From the NCBI RefSeq assembly GCF_002156875.1, contig NZ_NCSY01000002.1, forward strand, positions 186,001 to 250,000: DNA of 64,000 nt, read 5' to 3'. Of this stretch, positions 42,413 to 51,870 are shown piece after piece. The position numbers and the translations under genes were made by a program. Under the pieces are notes generated by a model, which was not told the DNA's origin, searched no databases, and saw nothing but the letters and a program-made list of their open reading frames with translations. Position 1 is the stretch's first letter, and each line of letters opens with the position of its first letter. This DNA is from Bacillus sp. EAC. Lineage in GTDB: Bacteria > Bacillota > Bacilli > Bacillales > Bacillaceae_G.

Positions 42413-43805
42413 GACTGACCTCCAAAAATGCTCTTAATTTATTTATTGTTTCTTCATATTCCAGTTCAGGTGAACTGTCATAAACAATCCCTGCACCAGC
42501 TTGAATATATGCTGAACTATTTTTCATAACGATCGTACGAATAGCTAATGCAAAATCAAGATTCCCGTTTGCTGATATATATCCAACTGCACCGGAGTAC
42601 ACACCACGTTTTGATTCTTCTAATTCGTTAATAATTTCCATCGCTCTAATTTTTGGTGCACCTGAAACTGTTCCAGCTGGTAAGCATGAAATAAATGCAT
42701 CAAGTGCTGTATAAGGTTTTTTTAATTTCCCGCTTACTTCAGAGACTAAGTGCATGACATATTTGTATTTTTCAACGTTCATATATTTCTCTAGCTTGAT
42801 AGAGCCAAACTCACAAACTTTACCAAGATCATTTCTTCCTAAATCTACTAGCATTTTGTGTTCAGCCAATTCTTTTTCATCTTGTTTTAATTCCTTTTCA
42901 ATGATGGAATCTAGCTCTAAAGTTTTCCCCCTTCGCTTTGTTCCAGCAATAGGATTCGTAATCACTTGATCTCCTTTCACTTTTATCAAGCTTTCTGGAG
43001 ATGTACCCGCAACAACACTGTCTCCGAAATCGATATAGTACATATACGGAGAGGGATTCTGAATACGCAGTTTGCGATAAAAATCGAATGGGTCTCCTCC
43101 AAATTTCGATTTCATTCGTTGGGATAATACGACTTGAAAAATATCTCCTGTTTCGATATATTTCTTTGCCTTTTCCACCCTTAACATAAACTCATCTTTT
43201 GTTATTTCTGGTGTGAAAGTGGAAAATATAACTGGCGTAATTTCCTCTAGATTCTTTTCAGCCAATATCTCCTGTTTCAATTTTGCAATCTCACTCTTTA
43301 AAACTTCCAAAGTCGTTTCATCAGAAAGTTTTGTTCCAACTAAATGAATTTTTTGTTCTAAATGATCAAATACAATTACTACTTCAAAAAACATAAGGTG
43401 TATGTCTGGCATTCCGATGCGATCGACTAATACTTCTCCTATTTCTTCAAATTGGCGAATGATGTCATAGCCAACATATCCAATCCCTCCACCTATAAAA
43501 GGAAGATCAAAAGCACTCAAATCGTTTAATGATGGCAAAAGCTCTCTCAGTTTTAAAAGAGGATTTCCAATAAACTCTTCTCTATGTCCGTTTCGATAGA
43601 CGATTTCGCCACTTTGATTTGTTCCGATTAACTCAAAAACTGGTTTAGAACCAATAAACGAATAACGACCCGAGTCCTGATGCTTAAACGAGCTTTCATA
43701 TAAAAACTTTTTACTCCCTTTAAGTTTTTTAAAAACAGAAATTGGTGTAAATAAATCTCCAATTATGGTATCAATGACGATTTCTACTGTGTTTTGCAAT
43801 GTCAT
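42396..43805 (-). CDS. trpE: Anthranilate synthase component I
   Basis: This 469-residue chorismate-utilising enzyme makes anthranilate with TrpG. Motifs are DIFQVVLSQRMKSKF, GTSPESLIKV, NPIAGTKRRGKT, DLGRNDLGKVCEFGSIKLEK, and AGAGIVYDSSPELEYEET. GGAGG lies before the ATG. It is the first gene of trpEGDCFBA and follows two tandem tryptophan T-boxes, so it is expressed when tRNA-Trp is uncharged. Confidence 0.95.
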   Translation of the reverse strand: MTLQNTVEIVIDTIIGDLFTPISVFKKLKGSKKFLYESSFKHQDSGRYSFIGSKPVFELIGTNQSGEIVYRNGHREEFIGNPLLKLRELLPSLNDLSAFDLPFIGGGIGYVGYDIIRQFEEIGEVLVDRIGMPDIHLMFFEVVIVFDHLEQKIHLVGTKLSDETTLEVLKSEIAKLKQEILAEKNLEEITPVIFSTFTPEITKDEFMLRVEKAKKYIETGDIFQVVLSQRMKSKFGGDPFDFYRKLRIQNPSPYMYYIDFGDSVVAGTSPESLIKVKGDQVITNPIAGTKRRGKTLELDSIIEKELKQDEKELAEHKMLVDLGRNDLGKVCEFGSIKLEKYMNVEKYKYVMHLVSEVSGKLKKPYTALDAFISCLPAGTVSGAPKIRAMEIINELEESKRGVYSGAVGYISANGNLDFALAIRTIVMKNSSAYIQAGAGIVYDSSPELEYEETINKLRAFLEVSHDSTN

Positions 43806-43842
43806 AACAACTTCAACCTCCTAAAGTTAAATATAAAAATAA

Positions 43843-44160
43843 AAAAGTCCCCTATACGCACAAAGATTGTGCATATAGAGGACGATTATTGTATACCGCG
43901 GTACCACCTCGATTGGATTAGATTTCTCTTAATCCCACTTTCAGATACGGGAAATTTATGTAGGAGTTTTATATGACATTAGTCAATATCCCCTTACTAT
44001 TCCGATATCCTATCCTTTTAACGGTGGAAATCCGTGCATCCCTACTACCATTTTCAAGATGCCTCTCGTAAGCCCATTCGATATAGGTTCCTGTGTCAGA
44101 CTCTCACCATCGTCTAACTCTCTGTGACTTTCACCAATATTTACTCTTCTTACTCAGCGA
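43843..44160 (-). promoter_or_regulatory. T-box riboswitch 2 (tRNA-Trp), proximal to trpE
   Basis: Read leftward it has GAGAGTTAGACGATGGTGAG in Stem I, the specifier context CGAATGGGCTTACGAGAG with codon UGG (tryptophan), and the T-box CGAGGTGGTACCGCGG. A long terminator follows (stem CCTCTATATGCACAA with TTGTGCGTATAGGGG, then TTTTTT). It is the second of two in series and lies about 40 bases before trpE. Confidence 0.93.
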
Positions 44161-44191
44161 TTTAGTTATATATTTTTTAAAAATGAATACA

Positions 44192-44460
44192 AAAAGGGCC
44201 CCTCGTCTTAAAAAAGGACGAGAGACCCGTGGTGCCACCTTCATTAGCTGATTAAACAGCTCGCTTTGTCAGTATCCAATCTAAGTTGATTGAATACCCG
44301 CCTTTTATAACGAGAAGACTACTCGCCAAAGCCTACTACTAAAACAAGGTTCGGTTTGGAAGCTCGGAAGTCCATTCGCGATTACTTTCACACTGATTCC
44401 CACCAACCATCAGCTCTCTAAAGTTTCCGTAATCGTTACTACTCTTCGTCAACGCTATGA
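44192..44460 (-). promoter_or_regulatory. T-box riboswitch 1 (tRNA-Trp), distal to trpE
   Basis: Read leftward it has AGAGAGCTGATGGTTGGTGGG in Stem I, UGG as specifier in CGAATGGACTTCCGAGC, and a variant T-box GAAGGTGGCACCACGG. A terminator follows (CTCTCGTCC... paired with ...GACGAGGGG, then TTTTT). It diverges clearly from the second trp T-box, unlike the near-identical phhA pair, so this tandem is older. Confidence 0.92.
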
Positions 44461-44494
44461 AAAATTTAATTGTTTTATACTTTAATTGTTCTTT

Positions 44495-44523
44495 ATATTA
44501 ATACTCAATAAATAAAAAGTCAA
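44495..44523 (-). promoter_or_regulatory. Sigma-A promoter of the trp operon
   Basis: Leftward TTGACT (44518-44523) and TAATAT (44495-44500) are 17 bases apart, just upstream of the first trp T-box. Confidence 0.75.
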
Positions 44524-44559
44524 TAAGTTAAATCTTACAAAATTCGATTTTTCATTATA

Positions 44560-44789
44560 ACCGTTTTCGTGATTTTTGATGCAATCTACCAAGGAGATTA
44601 GTTGATTTCCACTCCAGGATGCTCGCTTTTTAGTGGGGCGGGCGATGAGCCTCCTCGGCTGCGCCTTGCATGAGTCTCACCTGTCCCGCAGCTCCCACAG
44701 GAGTCTCGCACCTTCCGTTTCAACCAACTTCTTTTTCTGTGCTACCCTTTTAAAGTACTACCCAAATATCAACTTTTTTAAAAGAGGTC
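44560..44789 (+). repeat. Dispersed repeat copy upstream of the ger operon
   Basis: It starts CCGTTTTCGTGATTTTTGATGC, has its core from GATTTCCACTCCAGGATGC to CCTTCCGTTTCAACCA, and ends TTTTTTAAAAGAG. The flanks TTCATTATAA (left) and GTCATTACAT (right) look like an imperfect target duplication. Confidence 0.8.
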
Positions 44790-44938
44790 ATTACATATCT
44801 ATATCTAACTTAAATCAATCATTTCTATTCATATTTTAGTAAATAAATGGACTTCAAGTAACAGTATTTTTAAGTCTGTATACTCTTCAAATCTAAGGAA
44901 AGAATACAATTAATTAGACTGCTAAGGAGTAATAAAAA

Positions 44939-46399
44939 ATGAGTCAGGTAAGATCTTTAACGAGTGATTTAACCGATAATATACAGAAAGTCCAAGAGCT
45001 TTTAAGTTATACAGAAGATTTGATTGTTAAAGACATTTATCGAAATGGCGAGAGCTGTACCATTCTATACATTGAAACTTTAGTAAAAAATGAATTGATC
45101 TATTCATTTATTATAGAACCATTATTAAAAGACGCTTCAGAGGATATTGAAAAAATCATAAAAGGATATGAGATTACGACCTCTTCATTATTTACTGCTC
45201 TATCAAAGAGTTTACTGGATGGATTTTGTATTATTTTAAGAGAGAATTGTTCGACTGCAGTTATGACAGCAATTTCAGATGATCAAGGACGAACAATTCA
45301 AGAGCCTTCTAATGAACAAAACATCAATGGTCCACATGATGGGTTTGTAGAGAGCTTAAGTACGAATGTTCACTTATTAAGAAAAAGAGTTAAAAATCCT
45401 GATTTTAAAGTAAAATACTTTACGATTGGTAGTATGACTAAAACGAAAGTAGCAATTGTTTACGTAGATTCTTTGGCTAATAAATTGATGGTTGAAGAAA
45501 TAGAAAGGAGGATTTCATTAATTGAAATTGACAACGTGCATTCTACAGGAACCTTAGAGGAAATGATTGAGGAAAATCCTATTACACCTTTTCCGCAAAT
45601 ATTAAACACTGAAAGACCTGACAGAGCTGCATCCTATTTATTAGAAGGAAAAGTTAATATCATCGTTAATGGAAATCCGACGGTTGCAGTTTTACCTATT
45701 ACTTTCTTTTCATTTTATCAAGCGCCTGATGATTATAATCATCGCTGGTTAGTAGGATCATTTTTTCGAATTATCCGTGTGCTTAGCTTCATTATAGCGA
45801 TAAGTTTACCTGCCATTTACATTGCGATCGTTTCTTTTCATTCTGAAGTACTTCCGATCGGTATCCTATACTCAATTAGAGTATCTTTAGAATTTGTCCC
45901 TTTCCTTCCACTAATCGAGGCCTTTACGATGCAGATTATACTAGAACTCCTAAAAGAAGCAGCTATTCGATTGCCTTCTCCTATTGCTCAAACAATCGGT
46001 ATCGTTGGTGGTCTTGTTATTGGAACAGCAGTTGTAGAAGCACATTTAGTATCTAATACTATGATTGTTGTAATTGGATTAACAGCTATCGCATCATTTG
46101 TTGCACCTGTAAGTGAAATGGGGACAAGTGCACGATTATTAGGTTTTCCGACAATGATCGCTGCATCTATATTAGGATTTTTTGGAATTACTTTAACTTT
46201 GATGCTAATCTTTATGCATTTAAGTAAACTTCAAGCGTTTGGTATACCGTATTTTTCTCCTTTTGCACCTTTTAGGAAAGAAGATTTAAAAGATTCATTT
46301 ATAAGATTACCGGCATGGAAGATGAACAATAGACCGACTAATACAAATCCCCAAAAATTGAATCAACAAGGGGTCTCTAGGGTGTGGAAGAAAAAATGA
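44939..46399 (+). CDS. Spore germinant receptor subunit A (GerA/GerKA-type)
   Basis: This 486-residue inner-membrane protein has a cytoplasmic N-terminal domain (~1-240) and about five membrane segments (~270-430). Family signatures include FTIGSMTKTKVAIVYVDSLAN, PFPQILNTERPDRAASYLLEGKVNIIVNGNPTVAVLP and EMGTSARLLGFPTMI. It is the A subunit of a nutrient germinant receptor in the spore inner membrane. AAGGAG precedes the ATG. First of a tricistronic ger operon; expected to be expressed in the forespore, though no clear sigma-G promoter was found. Confidence 0.9.
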   Translation: MSQVRSLTSDLTDNIQKVQELLSYTEDLIVKDIYRNGESCTILYIETLVKNELIYSFIIEPLLKDASEDIEKIIKGYEITTSSLFTALSKSLLDGFCIILRENCSTAVMTAISDDQGRTIQEPSNEQNINGPHDGFVESLSTNVHLLRKRVKNPDFKVKYFTIGSMTKTKVAIVYVDSLANKLMVEEIERRISLIEIDNVHSTGTLEEMIEENPITPFPQILNTERPDRAASYLLEGKVNIIVNGNPTVAVLPITFFSFYQAPDDYNHRWLVGSFFRIIRVLSFIIAISLPAIYIAIVSFHSEVLPIGILYSIRVSLEFVPFLPLIEAFTMQIILELLKEAAIRLPSPIAQTIGIVGGLVIGTAVVEAHLVSNTMIVVIGLTAIASFVAPVSEMGTSARLLGFPTMIAASILGFFGITLTLMLIFMHLSKLQAFGIPYFSPFAPFRKEDLKDSFIRLPAWKMNNRPTNTNPQKLNQQGVSRVWKKK

Positions 46400-47487
46400 T
46401 ACCTAATACGAATACGATCTCTAAATTCCAGTTTTTTTTCTTTATTGTGCAGAGCCAGCTCGGCATCGGATTACTCTCATTACCTAATGTTGTCTATAGC
46501 ACTAGTAAAGGTGATGGATGGATTTCAACCCTTTTTGCTGGTGTAGTGGTTCAAATCACTCTAACCTTTTATTGGTTCTTGATGAAACGCTATCCAGATC
46601 TTGGTTATGCTGAAATAACTCAAAAAGTACTTGGAAGGTATTTAGGTAAATTCTGTAATTTATTTATTTTCCTCTTCTTTATTCTAACTGGTAGTTTAGC
46701 ACTTAAACTGTTTATCATTTGTATAAATTTATGGTTATTACCGTTAACACCCATGTGGATTCTCTCATTAATTATTATTTTGTCTTCCATTTATTTAACC
46801 GTAAGTGACTTGAGAATTATAGCTAGATTTTTCGTTTTAGCTTCTTTTCTAATCATATTACTATTCTTTCTATCTTTGTTAACATTCAATCTTCCACAAG
46901 AGTTTCAATATATTCTTCCGATAGGGAGTTCAGGCGTGAAAAATATCCTACTTGGTAGTAATAAGTCACTTATCTCAATGTTAGGTTTCGAAGGATTTCT
47001 GATTGTTTTTCCTTTTATTCTAAATAAAGAGAAAGGTGTATTTAAAACGATTTCTCTAGCAAATTGGACCGTTACTTTTATCAATACTTACTTTCTCTTT
47101 CTTTGTCTTATAAGTTTTAGTCCACTTCAGTTAAAAAAGCTTAAAGACCCTGTGCTATTTTTATTTGAAGCATTGTCATATGAAATGGTCGATCGATTAG
47201 ATTTAATTTTCGTATCAATTTGGATTGTTCCAATGACTACTTCAGTTATTGCTTATCTATATTTCTCTGTTAAAAGTATTGCTAAAACGAAATCGTATAA
47301 AAAAATGGTATGGATTAATGCAACACTAATCTACTTTATTTCAATTTTTCCTATGGATGAAATGAAAATAAATCTATTCAGCAAATATGTTACTTATTTA
47401 AGCTATGCAGTAGTATTCGCACTACCAGTCATACTTCTTGGCTTGTCTATCCTCATCAACAAACTGGAAATGAGTGAAAATACATGA
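46396..47487 (+). CDS. Spore germinant receptor subunit B (endospore germination permease)
   Basis: This ~363-residue protein has ten membrane segments of the GerB/APC-superfamily fold, starting NTISKFQFFFFIVQSQLGIGLLSLPN. It is thought to bind the germinant. The ATG at 46396 overlaps the stop of the A-subunit gene (ATGA), implying coupling; an in-frame GTG at 46384 is the alternative. The C-subunit gene overlaps its end in the same way. Confidence 0.9.
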   Translation: MIPNTNTISKFQFFFFIVQSQLGIGLLSLPNVVYSTSKGDGWISTLFAGVVVQITLTFYWFLMKRYPDLGYAEITQKVLGRYLGKFCNLFIFLFFILTGSLALKLFIICINLWLLPLTPMWILSLIIILSSIYLTVSDLRIIARFFVLASFLIILLFFLSLLTFNLPQEFQYILPIGSSGVKNILLGSNKSLISMLGFEGFLIVFPFILNKEKGVFKTISLANWTVTFINTYFLFLCLISFSPLQLKKLKDPVLFLFEALSYEMVDRLDLIFVSIWIVPMTTSVIAYLYFSVKSIAKTKSYKKMVWINATLIYFISIFPMDEMKINLFSKYVTYLSYAVVFALPVILLGLSILINKLEMSENT

Positions 47488-48602
47488 AGCGCATGATATT
47501 AATTACAATAACTTCCCTTATTTGCCTATTAGTTGGCTGTTGGGATCAGAGTTTATTAATTAATAAAAAATTCGTTAACGGTGTCAGCTTTGATTTAACA
47601 GATGAAGATAAAATTTTAGGGACAGTTCGAGCTTTAACTATTCAAAATAAAGGTGGCGGACTATTCGATGTAAAAGATGAAATTGTTGAAGCAACTCGCC
47701 CTGCCTTGACTGGAATTCAACTTGATCTTAACAATAAATTACCTGGACAAATCGATGCAAGTAAAGCTTATGTCATTCTAATAGGTCAAGAACTAGCTAA
47801 AAATGGTATACATCCTTTTCTGGATATTTTTTATCGAAATAAAAATGCTTATGTTGCCTCTAGAGTTGTCATTACAAAAGGGAAAGCTAGTGAACTTCTT
47901 GCACTTGAACCGGAAACGAGCCCAATTGCCTTTGTCATATTAAAAGGATTACTATCAGCAGAAATTTCATCAAAAATTCCAAAAGAGACTGTTTTTACTG
48001 CGTGGACTAAAATTGTCGATCCAGGTCAAGATATCGTGTTACCTTCCATAGATAAGGATAAATCAAATAAAATAATAATTGGAGGAATTAATTTATTTGA
48101 TGGGGACAAATTTACTGGAATTAGTTTAACTGGAAAAGACAGTAGCCTATTATTACTTCTAATGAATAGATTAGAGAAGGTAAGTGAAATTGCCTTATAT
48201 TTGGATAAAAAAAGAGGTGCCTCATTTTATGTAACTAGTTTAAAAAGAGATCTAAAGGTAAAAGTAAATAAATCAACAAATAAAATAATTAGTAAAGTAA
48301 ACCTAAAACTACATATTACTCTTGTGAACTACTCAAATAATCCTAATAAAAACATTAATCCTAATGAAAACATAAATATAGATAAACTCAATAAAGAAAT
48401 TTCAGCCGAGCTTACAAAGCAAGCTAAAGTCGTGACTGACTCACTTATTGAAGCGAATTGTGATGCCCTTGGAGTTGGAAGAAAACTAGCAAGTACACAT
48501 CCTGACCTTTGGAAGAAATTGAAATGGAAAAAAGAGTATAAGAATGTTCAATTTGAAACGAAAGTAAAAGTAATCATTGATAAAACTGGTTCAGTATTTT
48601 AA
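47484..48602 (+). CDS. Spore germinant receptor subunit C (GerC lipoprotein)
   Basis: This 372-residue lipoprotein has the signal peptide ITSLICLLVGC with the lipidated cysteine at about residue 19 (LVGCWDQ). The GerC fold follows, including the start motif WDQSLLINKKFVNGVSFDL. It completes the germinant receptor on the outer face of the spore inner membrane. The ATG overlaps the stop of the B gene (ATGA). The order A-B-C and overlaps are typical of Bacillus ger operons; the germinant recognised cannot be deduced. Confidence 0.9.
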   Translation: MKRMILITITSLICLLVGCWDQSLLINKKFVNGVSFDLTDEDKILGTVRALTIQNKGGGLFDVKDEIVEATRPALTGIQLDLNNKLPGQIDASKAYVILIGQELAKNGIHPFLDIFYRNKNAYVASRVVITKGKASELLALEPETSPIAFVILKGLLSAEISSKIPKETVFTAWTKIVDPGQDIVLPSIDKDKSNKIIIGGINLFDGDKFTGISLTGKDSSLLLLLMNRLEKVSEIALYLDKKRGASFYVTSLKRDLKVKVNKSTNKIISKVNLKLHITLVNYSNNPNKNINPNENINIDKLNKEISAELTKQAKVVTDSLIEANCDALGVGRKLASTHPDLWKKLKWKKEYKNVQFETKVKVIIDKTGSVF

Positions 48603-48693
48603 TCATTTCTTGTTTCAATTATCTATAATATTAAAATATCTAGTGCATGATATGAAAAGGTCAAAATAAGATTCATTAGGAGGAATCAGTACG

Positions 48694-49311
48694 ATGTTTG
48701 GACAGAAAAATAATCTATTTTTTGATATGCTCTTAAATATTGCCGAGAACTTATATTCTAGTTCAAAATATTATGTTGATTTTAATAGTAATAAGGCAGC
48801 TGACTTAAAGATTTTCTCTCAGGAAATGAAGAAATTCGAAACAAAAGGTGATACTCTTGTACATGAATTAATTGTGGAATTAAATAAAACATTTATTACT
48901 CCTATTGAACGTGAAGATATTCTTCAATTAGCATTAAAGATGGATGATGTTTTAGACGGATTGGAGCATTGCTCTGCTATGTTTGAAATGTACTCGATTA
49001 ACCAAAGTGATGATTATATGCACAAATTTATTAACAACTTACACAGTGCTTCGGGAGAAATTTTAAATGCAGTTAAATTGCTTTCAAAGAAAAAATTTTT
49101 AGAAATCAGAGTTCATGCAATCCAAATAAAAGATTATGAATCACAATGTGACGTATTGTTGAGATCTTCAATTAAAGAATTATTTAAGAAAGAATGGCAT
49201 ACGGTAAAAATTATGCAATTCAAAGAAATTTACGAAGTGTTAGAAGCTGTTTCTGATAGTGCACAAGATGTAGCAAATATGCTTGAGCAAATTATCATGC
49301 GAAATGCGTAA
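48694..49311 (+). CDS. DUF47/PhoU-like phosphate transport regulator
   Basis: This 205-residue helical protein of the DUF47 family (like B. subtilis YkaA) has the charged EREDILQLALKMDDVLDGLEHCSAMFEMY and repeated E/DxxxD patterns that bind metal clusters in PhoU-like proteins. It lies 11 bases before pit, the usual pairing, and is thought to modulate the transporter. AGGAGG precedes the ATG. Confidence 0.9.
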   Translation: MFGQKNNLFFDMLLNIAENLYSSSKYYVDFNSNKAADLKIFSQEMKKFETKGDTLVHELIVELNKTFITPIEREDILQLALKMDDVLDGLEHCSAMFEMYSINQSDDYMHKFINNLHSASGEILNAVKLLSKKKFLEIRVHAIQIKDYESQCDVLLRSSIKELFKKEWHTVKIMQFKEIYEVLEAVSDSAQDVANMLEQIIMRNA

Positions 49312-49322
49312 GGGTTAGGAGT

Positions 49323-50330
49323 ATGGAAACTATATTACTACTTACGATATTAGTCGTTATCTGTGCAATTGTCTTCGATTTTATTAATGGTTTTCATGAT
49401 ACAGCAAATGCTATCGCTACTTCTGTGTCTACAAAAGCTTTGAAACCAAGTAGTGCTATTATATTAGCATGCTTAATGAACTTTATAGGAGCAATAACTT
49501 TCACAGGCGTAGCAAAAACAATTACAAATGGAATTGTTGATCCAGTCTCAATCGAAGGAACGAATGGTCTGATCGTCGTTATATCAGCTTTATTAGGGGC
49601 TATCGTTTGGAATTTGTTAACTTGGTTGTACGGTATACCAAGTAGTTCATCCCATGCCATTATCGGAGCAATAGCTGGTGCCGCTGTTTCGGCAAAAGGA
49701 TTTTCTGTGTTAGAAGCAGATGGATTTATAAAAATTATTCAAGCACTACTAATTTCACCTATCATTGCGATTATAGTGGGCTTCATCGTTATGACAGTGT
49801 TAGCACTTATTTTTAAACGGTCAGATCTTTCTAGAACAAATAAAGGTTTCCGTTTTTTTCAAGTATTCACTGCTGCATTACAATCTTTTACCCATGGTAC
49901 AAATGATGCACAAAAAGCAATGGGAATCATAATGATTGCCCTAATTGCTGCAAAGATTGAAACGCCTGGTGCAGATGTGCCATTATGGGTTCGTATATCT
50001 TCTGCAGCAGCAATGGCGCTAGGCACATCAATTGGGGGTTGGAAAATCATTAAAACCGTTGGCGGGAAAATAATGAAAATTCGCCCTGTGAATGGAGCTG
50101 CTGCTGATTTATCCTCAGCTGCAATTATTTTTACATTTACATCACTCCATTTACCGGTCAGTACTACGCATGTAATCTCATCTTCAATTATGGGGGTTGG
50201 ATCTGCACAGCATATTAAAGATGTTAACTGGGGTACTGCTAGACGAATGGTTATAACATGGATTATTACAATACCTATCTCTGCCACTGTATCCGCTATT
50301 TTCTATCAAATATTACGATTATTTATGTGA
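49323..50330 (+). CDS. pit: Low-affinity inorganic phosphate transporter
   Basis: This 335-residue membrane protein of the PiT family has about ten segments. The two inverted signature repeats are present: FINGFHDTANAIATSVSTKAL near the start and FTHGTNDAQKAMGIIMIALI in the second half. It takes up metal-phosphate with protons or sodium. Co-transcribed with the DUF47 gene and ended by a strong hairpin. Confidence 0.92.
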   Translation: METILLLTILVVICAIVFDFINGFHDTANAIATSVSTKALKPSSAIILACLMNFIGAITFTGVAKTITNGIVDPVSIEGTNGLIVVISALLGAIVWNLLTWLYGIPSSSSHAIIGAIAGAAVSAKGFSVLEADGFIKIIQALLISPIIAIIVGFIVMTVLALIFKRSDLSRTNKGFRFFQVFTAALQSFTHGTNDAQKAMGIIMIALIAAKIETPGADVPLWVRISSAAAMALGTSIGGWKIIKTVGGKIMKIRPVNGAAADLSSAAIIFTFTSLHLPVSTTHVISSSIMGVGSAQHIKDVNWGTARRMVITWIITIPISATVSAIFYQILRLFM

Positions 50331-50362
50331 AGTACGTTTTTACATAACCTCTTTATTCACAT

Positions 50363-50411
50363 TAAAAAACCTTCTAATTCCTTTAATATCTAGGAATTGA
50401 AGGTTTTTTTG
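50363..50411. terminator. Bidirectional terminator between pit and MFS gene
   Basis: AAAAAACCTTC...AATTCC and GGAATT...GAAGGTTTTTT form a long stem with flanking A and T runs between convergent genes. Confidence 0.88.
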
Positions 50412-50436
50412 AAAGTTTTAACTGCGTTGTTCGATC

Positions 50437-51714
50437 TCAAGTATTCAACTCAGCAGTTCGATTTGGTTTGACTTCTGATTCACCTTTAACTCGTCTTTCT
50501 AATGCAGGTGTAATCCGGACGAAGATAATAATACCAATTACTCCTAAGCTTGTTAAAAAGAAAGATGTCGCAAATTTTGAAAGAAACGCACTTAGTGCAA
50601 CCGTTATTGAACAAATAAACATTGCCAAATTAAACGTTAAACCAGCAACAGCCATATAAGAACTTCTTGTTTCTTCTGAAGGTAGATGGGCCATATAGTT
50701 TTGTTGAACTGGAACACGAAGAACTTCTGCAACTGTTGCTACAAACATCGCTATAAATAATAATAATATGGAATTACTATAAGAAATTACGGCATATCCT
50801 CCTACGAATGCTACACAACTCCAAATGAGTGTAAGTTGATCATTCATATTCTTGACAATCTTTGTCGCAAATAGCGCCATTACAACTACTAGAATTGTAT
50901 TTTCCGTTCTTAGGAAACCTGTCATTTCGATCCCACCGAATGACCAATTCAGTAGATGTTGGGTTTGGAAATCATTCGTTAATCGAATACCAATGTAATT
51001 TGATAACTGAAATTCCATTGAAAGGACTAGTAAACCAGCAAGTACATATAGGATAAATAATTTATCTTGAAATACATCACGATAATTTGAAATCATTTTT
51101 TTCGCGTGAGAACTGATTGTTTTCATTTCTGATTGTTGTGTTATCAAACTTTCTTTAACGAAAAATGTAACTAAAACCCATGTAATGAACGAAGCAACTG
51201 AAAGAGCCAGTAACAGTTCGAACAAATACGATTTGAATAAAAATCCGCCAAACACTCCACCAATTGCAATTGATAAATTGTTCGACCAATACATGATGGA
51301 ATACATCAGTTTTCGTTCTTCAGGTTTACTCACATCAATCAGCATAGCTTGATTCGCAGGACCGGCCAATCCCCAACAAATACTATTAACTGTCATCATT
51401 AAAAATGTGATAAGTGGTGATGAAAACCATGGTGAATTACAGAACATCATCGTTATAAACGCTAATAACCGTAATGTTTCCGCAAACACCATTGTCTTTT
51501 TTCGACCGAATTGATCTGAAAAATACCCACCAAAAAAGTTCATGATAATTCCAATAAAAACATTTACTAGCAATAGCAATCCAGCGTGTTTTACGCCAAA
51601 ATGCTTTGATAGATAAATAGCCATAAACGGAAAAATCATACTGCCAATTGCCGAACTTAGAAAAGATTCGAGTAGTCGGATTTTAATATTTCTGTGAAAT
51701 TTAAGTAGATTCAT
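50437..51714 (-). CDS. MFS transporter (DHA1-type drug exporter-like)
   Basis: This 425-residue major facilitator has twelve hydrophobic segments and the loop motif GGYFSDQFGRKKTMVFAETLR between helices 2 and 3. It resembles exporters of the DHA1 group, but the substrate is unknown. AGAGGTT precedes the ATG. No regulator is adjacent; a dispersed repeat separates it from a second leftward MFS gene. Confidence 0.85.
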   Translation of the reverse strand: MNLLKFHRNIKIRLLESFLSSAIGSMIFPFMAIYLSKHFGVKHAGLLLLVNVFIGIIMNFFGGYFSDQFGRKKTMVFAETLRLLAFITMMFCNSPWFSSPLITFLMMTVNSICWGLAGPANQAMLIDVSKPEERKLMYSIMYWSNNLSIAIGGVFGGFLFKSYLFELLLALSVASFITWVLVTFFVKESLITQQSEMKTISSHAKKMISNYRDVFQDKLFILYVLAGLLVLSMEFQLSNYIGIRLTNDFQTQHLLNWSFGGIEMTGFLRTENTILVVVMALFATKIVKNMNDQLTLIWSCVAFVGGYAVISYSNSILLLFIAMFVATVAEVLRVPVQQNYMAHLPSEETRSSYMAVAGLTFNLAMFICSITVALSAFLSKFATSFFLTSLGVIGIIIFVRITPALERRVKGESEVKPNRTAELNT

Positions 51715-51870
51715 TGTTTTTTAACCTCTCGTTTTTCCAATAATTTCATCGATATAACAATCCTATAACACTTATCGTTCATAAACAACACACTTGTTTG
51801 TTAATTCATATTATTCAATCTCTTTTTTCACATAAAAAGAGAGTTGCATACCAACCCTTACCTTTTCACT

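Noticed and set aside
44633-44839. 68-codon rightward frame before the ger operon
   Set aside because: Starts within a repeat copy, has no ribosome binding site and no recognisable protein character.
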